From NCBI GenBank assembly GCA_947442905.1, contig CANEWV010000025.1, positions 1 to 11,027 of the forward strand: DNA of 11,027 nucleotides, read 5' to 3'. The notes under the pieces were generated by a model. The model was not told the DNA's origin, made no database searches, and saw only the letters and a program-made list of their open reading frames with translations. The stretch is from Chitinophagaceae bacterium. Lineage in GTDB: Bacteria; Bacteroidota; Bacteroidia; Chitinophagales; Chitinophagaceae. A program made the position numbers and the translations under genes. Of the stretch, positions 7,301-11,027 are shown piece after piece; position 1 is the stretch's first letter; every line of letters begins with the position of its first letter.

Positions 7301-8755
7301 GAAATGCCAGAACTTAATGGTGCTACTCGTTTTTCGGGTAAACTTTTAACGATGGTAAAAAACCTATCTGTTAATTACGCAGCCAACTACCGTAGTAGGG
7401 TGCCTGGTTTTACGGATAGCACACAGTTGTTGGGACAAAACTTTAATTCTTTAGCGCCAGGACTTGATTATGCTTTTGGAAAACAACCAGACACTACTTG
7501 GCTTAATCAAAAAGCGGCACAAGGTCTATTGTCTAGAGATCCAGGGTTTAACTTTTTGTACAGGCAAAGTTTTGAGCAGCGTCTTAATATTACTGCTCAG
7601 GTAGAACCCATTAGAGAATTACTCATTGATCTTAATTTAGAGAAAACATTTACTAAAGATTATTCGCAGTTGTTTAAAGATACTTTGGGTGCAGGTAGAA
7701 TGGAGCATTTAAACCCGCTTGCTACTGGTGGATTTAGTGTGTCTTATATATCCTTCAAAACAATTTTTGAAGGGTATACGCCTAATGAAATTTCTAGCAC
7801 TTTTAAAACCTTCCAAGACAACCGTTTAATTGTATCTAAGCGTGTAGCAGCTGCTAACCCTTATTGGCAAACACTTCCAGCTTCTCAAAAGTTTACACCT
7901 GATGGGTATGCTAAAGGATATGGCAGGTATTCTCAAGATGTTTTGGTGCCCGCATTTTTAGCAGCTTATGCAGGAACTGATCCAAACACGGCGCCACTTA
8001 TCAAACAGTCTAATACCAAAGTAAGTTCTAATCCGTTTGCTGGCATTATACCTAGACCTAATTGGAGGGTTACGTATACGGGGCTCACAAAAATTCCAGC
8101 TCTCGCAGAGAAATTTAATAATATCTCTTTTTCACATAGCTACAAGGGCAATTTAAGCATGAATAGTTTTAATAGTGCCCTGCTATATCAAGATCCATTT
8201 AGACTCGGCGGTCCTTCATTTATGGATACCGTGAGTGGTAATTATATTCCTTTTTTCTTGGTACCTAATATTACCATGCAAGAAAATTTTGAACCACTTA
8301 TTGGGATAGACTTTACCACCAATAAGCAGCTGAACATGCACTTCGAATACCGCAAGGGCAGACAACTTAGTTTAAGCTTAGTAGATTATCAATTAAGTGA
8401 ATCTAGAAGTACGGAGTGGGTGTTTGGTTTTAGCCTTCGCACACAAGGACTTAACTTGCCGTTTACCATTCCGGGCATGAAAAATGCTAAGCTGGTAAAT
8501 GACCTTACTATAAAAGTTGATTTATCCATGCGTGATATTTCCAATAACAATAGCAGGCTCGATCAAACCAATGCATATGGTACGGGTGGACAAAAAGAAA
8601 TTACGATACAGCCTTCTATAGACTATGTATTAAATAGCAGGGTCAATCTTCAGTTCTTCTTTGACCAGCGCCGGGTACAGCCATATATTTCAACGGCTGC
8701 ACCTTCTACAACTACAAGAGCTGGTGTTAAAGTAAGGGTATCGTTAGCGCAGTAA
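1346..8755 (+). CDS. sprA: SprA/Sov: giant outer-membrane translocon of the type IX secretion system
   Basis: SprA (Sov in Porphyromonas) is a very large single-chain outer-membrane beta-barrel that exports T9SS cargo, including gliding adhesins. Partners known in Flavobacterium include PorV and a plug protein. The 2469 codons match the family's ~2,400 residues, with no internal stop. Residues 1-27 form a signal peptide (basic start, hydrophobic core, cleavage after LHA before Gln28). Family landmarks follow in order: LRYPIKDRR at 33-41; a heptad-repeat coiled coil at 151-185; NPTLPERARKNGGFDFDMN at about 215-233; IEAGNISF and SAQNLFGVKTQLQFGK near 279-310; PDGVFDFVDGFTVLQQTGKI from about 613; FNIPPGSVRV near 705; IFIDDFEGTRTNIDLR near 863. 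The C-terminus ends in an outer-membrane-type strand, RAGVKVRVSLAQ. Three acidic loops at 610-621, 1105-1116 and 1199-1210 resemble calcium-binding loops. The start codon is TTG: after the in-frame stop at 1283-1285 there is no ATG before codon 128, and starting there would lose the signal peptide. Exact cargo and gliding ability cannot be inferred. Confidence 0.96.
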   Translation: MSRYRQYLFGYFLLFNLLFCSVQYLHAQTKTGLRYPIKDRRAAAIVAPSKNPYDIRDTTLIKKSVVFDPITRQYKVVETINGKLYRTPSYIDFDTYVKLQAKEDEKEYFKKRADALTALNKKVARPPMQVYDKLFDRIFGVSDMLGSAGGQVKQLADQAKQIGDQVKQIGDQLGNLKDQLKNTAEGLATNKLNVDIKPTGDVTIMAGYQGQNIKNPTLPERARKNGGFDFDMNTNLSVNANIGDKLKFPINYNTLANLNFDNQIKLDYKGMDDELLKSIEAGNISFQSRGTLIPSAQNLFGVKTQLQFGKLFVTAALANQRSTRQSVALQGGASMLTFEKKLDDYEENRHFLLGQYFKNNFNKAMKNLPVVNTQVQIQRIEVWVTNRTGATTEARDIVGLMDLGEPKPYNTGAIAATAGGALPFNGANNLYTGLISNPSSRNPAVINSLLLSKGLRPVDDYEKTFARKLNTTEFSFNPQIGFLSINTQLQADEVLAVAYQYTYNGRVYQVGEFSQDVALDSSKGVQKVLFLKLLKATSQRIELPIWDWMMKNVYSLDVFGGIQREDFKLNILYEEPSGGLKRYLPETSKAAEGFPLLKILNLDRLNNRNDPQPDGVFDFVDGFTVLQQTGKIIFPVLEPFGNDLDTLAFTGMPTAVKQKYIYYQLYDSIKAIAQTYANLNRFVMQGQVKSGGGGSEIQLNTFNIPPGSVRVTAGGQQLREGLDYSVDYNLGSIKILNAAILSSNVPVSVSFENNTGFGMQTRGFSGLRLDYIANKKFSVSATSVKLGERPFFTKMNYGDDPIRNTMYGLDFSYKSELPSVTRLLNRLPFYATKAKSSINAYGEGAFLKPGHPPQIGSGGQGLIFIDDFEGTRTNIDLRFPFVAWTLASTPQGNPKFPEAGLTDSIDYNYNRAKLAWYNIEPNLQDKNSSNNPLRRNVAELSDPRVRQVFTNELFPQRTTNITDVQTATLDLAYYPKEKGPYNYETRSAQLGADGKFKTPAAKWGGIMRAIDQTDFETGNIEYFEIWMQDPFITSPNSRGGKILLNLGNISEDILKDGKRFYENGMNTPKVPAQVDSSNTWGKTPVNPIQITQAFSNDPDDRPYQDVGFDGLDDNAEKVKKNYILQKLANNFGASSLVYQKALVDPAGDNYKWYRDNSFDAAGTGILGRYKNHNNPQGNSPIASASVFTPAATLYPDNEDLNRDNTLNETEAYYEYEVSLKPGMAVGVTPYITDKRTLSVNAADGTVKTENWFLFRIPIRGYTRKVGNMSDFKSIRFARLYLTDFEDSVVVRMARMDLVRNQWRQFNFKLDTTGSYQPIPVNSGVTFNTLAVNLEENSSRQPVNYLMPPGVERVQLLSNNGVNLQQNEQAMSMQIRDLTSGDSRAVFKTVPFDFRQFGRLSMYLHAESVPGLRPVLDDELYAVVRLGQDFLNNYYEIKIPLKVTRPGNYPKGQEDKIWPALNNLDLSLRSLIDLKQRRNSKGLSVTNIYRETLGNKIVSVQGNPNLGEVRGILIGVENKYLPDGPIISAEVWANELRLSEMDEQGGWSALGRVDMILADLGTLSVSANTHSVGFGTIEQRVNERAKENMTQFDVAANIEAGKLLPKKANVSLPVYASINRTVFTPAFDPYDKDIRFKEQLNGAAIDKRDSMKQAAMDQTTIKTINFTNVKVLPSEKTTLISLSNFDLNYSYTQTAQSSPIVDENKVTKQRGGLGYTYNAQPSFKYPFKKVIKTNTPWLSLIKDFNLNLKPSLLSFRADVQRQFGQFIPRIVNTRDSKVERVDTTYDKYFTFDRFYNLRWDLSNSVNLDFSATNNARIDEPFGRIDTRAKKDSVQQNFLKGGRNTLYQQKAAISYTVPLNKFPLTDWITARYTYATTYNWIGASRLAYELGNTIENSQENNISVPFNFASLYAKSKFLRALDNIPPPKVKGNTISSKATPEQLLGTVRLSKKETLQGLVGDKRKVALKKWKTLKKDQRIAAKMLRANEMPELNGATRFSGKLLTMVKNLSVNYAANYRSRVPGFTDSTQLLGQNFNSLAPGLDYAFGKQPDTTWLNQKAAQGLLSRDPGFNFLYRQSFEQRLNITAQVEPIRELLIDLNLEKTFTKDYSQLFKDTLGAGRMEHLNPLATGGFSVSYISFKTIFEGYTPNEISSTFKTFQDNRLIVSKRVAAANPYWQTLPASQKFTPDGYAKGYGRYSQDVLVPAFLAAYAGTDPNTAPLIKQSNTKVSSNPFAGIIPRPNWRVTYTGLTKIPALAEKFNNISFSHSYKGNLSMNSFNSALLYQDPFRLGGPSFMDTVSGNYIPFFLVPNITMQENFEPLIGIDFTTNKQLNMHFEYRKGRQLSLSLVDYQLSESRSTEWVFGFSLRTQGLNLPFTIPGMKNAKLVNDLTIKVDLSMRDISNNNSRLDQTNAYGTGGQKEITIQPSIDYVLNSRVNLQFFFDQRRVQPYISTAAPSTTTRAGVKVRVSLAQ
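1796..1900 (+). repeat. Five-heptad coiled-coil repeat within sprA, containing a 21-base tandem duplication
   Basis: Codons 151-185 encode five consecutive seven-residue units, each beginning with Gln: QVKQLAD, QAKQIGD, QVKQIGD, QLGNLKD, QLKNTAE. Unit positions 2 and 5 are hydrophobic in nearly every unit (Val/Leu, Ala/Ile, Val/Ile, Leu/Leu, Leu/Thr), which is the a/d spacing of a coiled coil. At the DNA level, 1814-1834 and 1835-1855 are 21-base direct repeats with a single mismatch (C1821 versus T1842). The outer units are more diverged. The segment sits in the mature N-terminal region, just before the first strongly conserved SprA block. Confidence 0.85.
3173..3208 (+). other. Dockerin/EF-hand-like calcium loop in SprA (residues 610-621)
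   Basis: The 12 codons read DPQPDGVFDFVD. Acidic or amide residues fall at loop positions 1, 3, 5, 9 and 12, Gly at 6 and a hydrophobic residue at 8. This is the spacing of dockerin-type EF-hand loops. The match is by pattern only; calcium binding is inferred. Confidence 0.45.
4658..4693 (+). other. Acidic calcium-loop-like motif in SprA (residues 1105-1116)
   Basis: The 12 codons read DVGFDGLDDNAE, with Asp at positions 1, 5, 8 and 9, Gly at 6 and Glu at 12. Position 8 is Asp rather than hydrophobic and position 3 is Gly, so the match to an EF-hand loop is weaker than in the other two loops. A thrombospondin type-3-like loop is an alternative. Confidence 0.35.
4940..4975 (+). other. EF-hand-like calcium loop in SprA (residues 1199-1210)
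   Basis: The 12 codons read DLNRDNTLNETE. Asp1, Asn3, Asp5, Asn6, hydrophobic Leu8, Asn9 and Glu12 fit the canonical EF-hand loop, with Asn in place of the usual Gly at position 6. This is the best match of the three loops in the protein. Metal binding is inferred from spacing only. Confidence 0.45.
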
Positions 8756-8763
8756 TTAAGCTA

Positions 8764-10101
8764 TTAATTATTTTTAAAAGCCCATTTCCACATTTCTTTC
8801 CAGGTTACTTTTTTGCCGTACATTAAAATACCTGTTCTGTAAATTTTTGCTGCTACCCATGTAGTTCCTAAAAATCCAAGTACAAGTAAGGCCATGCTAG
8901 CAATTAGTTGCACCACGGTAACGCCATCTGGAACGCCATGTGCAACCCTTGCCATCATTACAATAGGAGAGGTTAGAGGGAACAAGCTACCAAATATGGC
9001 CAGTGTGCTATTAGGGTCATTCACTGCTTTGGTCATGATAACCATTGCAAAAATGATAGGCATCATAATAGGTAGTAATAAACTTTGTGCATCTTGTGGG
9101 TCCTCATTTACTGCGCTTCCTACTGCCGCAAAAAGTGCTGCATACATGAAGTAGCCGCCTAAAAAGTAAAACACAAAGCATCCAATAATAAGTGTGAAAT
9201 TAATTTCTGCAAGTCCTGCCATAATACCTTGTAATGCGCCTGATTCTTTTACTGCTGTTGCAGCGCCCATCGCACCTGGTTGAATAGGAGCCGATTGCAT
9301 CTGTGCTGCTACATCTGGGAATAGTACAGGAATTAAAAGTTGTAAGCCAAACACGAGTACTATCCATATAATAAACTGAATTAAACCCACGGCGCCAATG
9401 CCAAATATTTTACCCAGCATTAATTCAAATGGTTTAACGCTGCTTACAATTACTTCAGCTATACGACTTACTTTTTCTTCCATCACACCACGCATAACCA
9501 TGGTGCCGTACACAAATAAAATGATGTAAATTAAAAAGCCTGCAATCATGCCCACGGCGTAGCTAATGCCCACTTTTGTTTCATTGTCTTTTTTGCCATC
9601 ATTGGTGGTAAAACTAATCGCATTATTTTCAAGCCTTGCGCTGTCTAGTTGTCCTTTTGAAATATTAAGCGCGAGTAATTTCTTTTCTTCTAGTGCGTTA
9701 TTAATTCTGTTTTCAATTTTTTCTCTGGTCATTAAACCAAGTGCCTTGCTAGATCTAAATGCGATTTGAGGTTCGCCGCTTTGTAAATTGTATCCATTTG
9801 GAATAAATAAGTAAGCGTCGTATTCTTGATTGTTTAATTTTTTATTAAGGGCAGCGGTATCTGCATCGATAAAACTAAAAATCACTTCGGTGCTTTTTTT
9901 ATCATCAATTTTTCCGTTAAATAATTGTGATTGGTCGCTAACAGCTACCTTAAAATTATCGGTGGTTTTAACCTGGAAATAAATCATGAGGGCGTAAAAG
10001 CCAAAAATCAAAATAGGAAGTCCAATGGTACTTAAAAGAAAGGTTTTCTTTTGAACCCTTGTTTTAAATTCTCTGCTCGCAACTAAATATATCTTATTCA
10101 T
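8764..10101 (-). CDS. ABC-2 type exporter permease, NatB-like
   Basis: This is the membrane subunit of an ABC exporter; the ATPase gene lies immediately upstream in the same unit. The 445 residues follow the NatB-like ABC-2 layout. A first membrane segment lies at about 21-44, after a short basic cytoplasmic start (REFKTRVQKKT). A large extracytoplasmic domain of about 130 residues (45-175) follows. A C-terminal bundle has segments near 178-202, 231-262, 303-330, 342-360, 368-386 and 396-418. The family's conserved cytoplasmic coupling segment, MEEKVSRIAEVIVSSVKPFE, is at 207-226. An Ala/Gly/Met-rich loop occupies about 265-298. The ATG at 10101 is 11 bases after the ATPase stop, with no Shine-Dalgarno sequence between. 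The gene converges on sprA, with 8 bases between stop codons. Na+ export is known for Bacillus NatAB, but distant homologues differ and the substrate here cannot be read from sequence. Confidence 0.9.
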   Translation of the reverse strand: MNKIYLVASREFKTRVQKKTFLLSTIGLPILIFGFYALMIYFQVKTTDNFKVAVSDQSQLFNGKIDDKKSTEVIFSFIDADTAALNKKLNNQEYDAYLFIPNGYNLQSGEPQIAFRSSKALGLMTREKIENRINNALEEKKLLALNISKGQLDSARLENNAISFTTNDGKKDNETKVGISYAVGMIAGFLIYIILFVYGTMVMRGVMEEKVSRIAEVIVSSVKPFELMLGKIFGIGAVGLIQFIIWIVLVFGLQLLIPVLFPDVAAQMQSAPIQPGAMGAATAVKESGALQGIMAGLAEINFTLIIGCFVFYFLGGYFMYAALFAAVGSAVNEDPQDAQSLLLPIMMPIIFAMVIMTKAVNDPNSTLAIFGSLFPLTSPIVMMARVAHGVPDGVTVVQLIASMALLVLGFLGTTWVAAKIYRTGILMYGKKVTWKEMWKWAFKNN

Positions 10102-10112
10102 GGGTGTGTAAA

Positions 10113-11027
10113 TTAATTGTTTTGAAAAGCTCTGGTAGTGGCTTTGCTGCCTTCTACTAAATGGATAAATATGTCATTGAGAGAAGGTAAGATTTCATTA
10201 AAGCGTTCAATTAAAACGTCTTGCTGTAATAAATAATTAAGCACGTGGTTGCTTGTGTATCCTTCGTTGATTTTTACAATGAGTTGATGCTTTTCTTGGT
10301 GTTCAATGGTAAAAATAGGGCTAGCAAGTTCTGTTGGCTGTCCCTTAAACTGCACGTTAAATTTATTTTCTTTGAATTGTTGTTTAACGTCCGTTACCGT
10401 ACCGTCTAGTATTTTCTTACCTAAGTTCATGAGTATGATATGGTCGCAAATTTCTTCCACTTGTTCCATACGGTGGGTCGAAAATATAATGGTGCTGCCT
10501 CTTTGCGCCAGCCCATAAATTTCGTCCTTAATTAAATTGGCATTTAATGGATCTAGTCCGCTAAATGGTTCATCTAGTATAATGAGTTTAGGTTCGTGTA
10601 AAACGGTGGTTACGAATTGTAGTTTCTGACTCATCCCTTTACTTAGGTCTTCTACTTTTTTATTCCACCAGCTCTCCATTTCAAATTTCTTGAACCAGTA
10701 TTTTATTTTCTCTAAAGATTCTGATTTGCTGAGCCCTTTTAATTGAGCTAGGTACATCGCTTGCTCCCCAATTTTCATTTTCTTGTAGAGGCCTCTTTCT
10801 TCGGGCATGTAACCAATATGCACAAAATCGTTTTGTGGATCAAAGGGTTTGCCATCAAATAGTAGATCACCACTATCTGCATAAAAAATACCCGTTATCA
10901 TACGGAGTAAGGTTGTTTTACCGGCACCATTAGGGCCCAGAAGGCCAAAAATGCTTCCTTGCTCAATAGAAAAACTGACGTCATCCACTGCTTTTTGCGT
11001 GGCGTAATGTTTTTGAAGGTTCTTTAA
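10113..11027 (-). CDS. ABC exporter ATP-binding protein, NatA-like; N-terminus cut by the window's right edge
   Basis: This is the cytoplasmic ATPase that powers the adjacent permease. The reading frame is open to the right edge (305 codons including the stop). The residues before the first possible start inside the window (GTG at 10988), LKNLQKHYATQKA, are normal ABC-ATPase sequence with an aromatic A-loop Tyr. The true start is therefore just outside the window. Numbering from the window edge: Walker A GPNGAGKTT at 31-39; Q-loop region GYMPEERGLY at 72-81, with Glu where classical ABC proteins have Gln; signature LSKGMSQ at 128-134; Walker B LIILDEPF at 148-155; D-loop SGLDP at 156-160; switch His in FSTHR at 182-186. 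The last ~100 residues form the accessory C-terminal domain typical of this exporter class (DUF4162-like). All catalytic motifs are intact. The gene precedes the permease by 11 bases and almost certainly forms an operon with it. Confidence 0.94.
   Translation of the reverse strand, partial: LKNLQKHYATQKAVDDVSFSIEQGSIFGLLGPNGAGKTTLLRMITGIFYADSGDLLFDGKPFDPQNDFVHIGYMPEERGLYKKMKIGEQAMYLAQLKGLSKSESLEKIKYWFKKFEMESWWNKKVEDLSKGMSQKLQFVTTVLHEPKLIILDEPFSGLDPLNANLIKDEIYGLAQRGSTIIFSTHRMEQVEEICDHIILMNLGKKILDGTVTDVKQQFKENKFNVQFKGQPTELASPIFTIEHQEKHQLIVKINEGYTSNHVLNYLLQQDVLIERFNEILPSLNDIFIHLVEGSKATTRAFQNN

Noticed and set aside
8753..8770. TAATTA inverted repeat between sprA and the permease as a bidirectional terminator
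   Set aside because: The stem is six AT pairs with no GC content, and it overlaps both stop codons. It is too weak to call.
8894..9154. 86-codon plus-strand frame opposite the ABC permease, with hydrophobic stretches
   Set aside because: It is the complement of membrane-segment codons of the real permease gene. The hydrophobic runs arise from that and there is no independent support.
10986..10988. GTG at 10988 as the start codon of the ABC ATPase
   Set aside because: The frame stays open to the window edge, and the 13 residues before this codon are normal ABC-ATPase sequence with an A-loop aromatic. The GTG is only the first possible start inside the window; the gene is truncated by the edge.

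Overview
The window looks like chromosomal core sequence from a member of the Bacteroidota, most likely near the Sphingobacteriia/Chitinophagia. Three things point there: a full-length SprA, the giant outer-membrane translocon found only with the type IX secretion system (T9SS); AT-leaning codon use with about 40% GC by eye; and starts that lack Shine-Dalgarno sequences. No RNA genes, CRISPR arrays, insertion sequences or phage genes were seen. Coding density is very high, and no stretch above 90 bases lacks a gene.

Layout, left to right. The 5' part of fabH (3-oxoacyl-ACP synthase III, minus strand) is cut by the left edge. An 86-base divergent intergenic region follows, then ruvA (Holliday junction helicase subunit, plus strand). 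After 38 bases comes sprA (plus strand, 2469 codons), which fills two thirds of the window and apparently starts at TTG. sprA converges, with only 8 bases between stop codons, on a two-gene minus-strand unit: an ABC-2 exporter whose ATPase gene (cut by the right edge) lies upstream of its permease gene, 11 bases apart.

How the genes fit together. fabH (fatty-acid initiation) and ruvA (recombination and repair) are housekeeping genes. ruvA and sprA probably share a transcript, because they are co-directional and closely spaced with no visible terminator between them. SprA exports T9SS cargo across the outer membrane and needs the remaining T9SS genes, which are elsewhere. The ABC pair is a self-contained NatA/NatB-like exporter of unknown substrate.

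I found no convincing new system. The points most worth a second look are within SprA: three 12-residue acidic loops that match EF-hand/dockerin-type calcium-loop spacing, a five-heptad coiled coil partly encoded by a near-perfect 21-base tandem duplication, and a forced non-ATG start.
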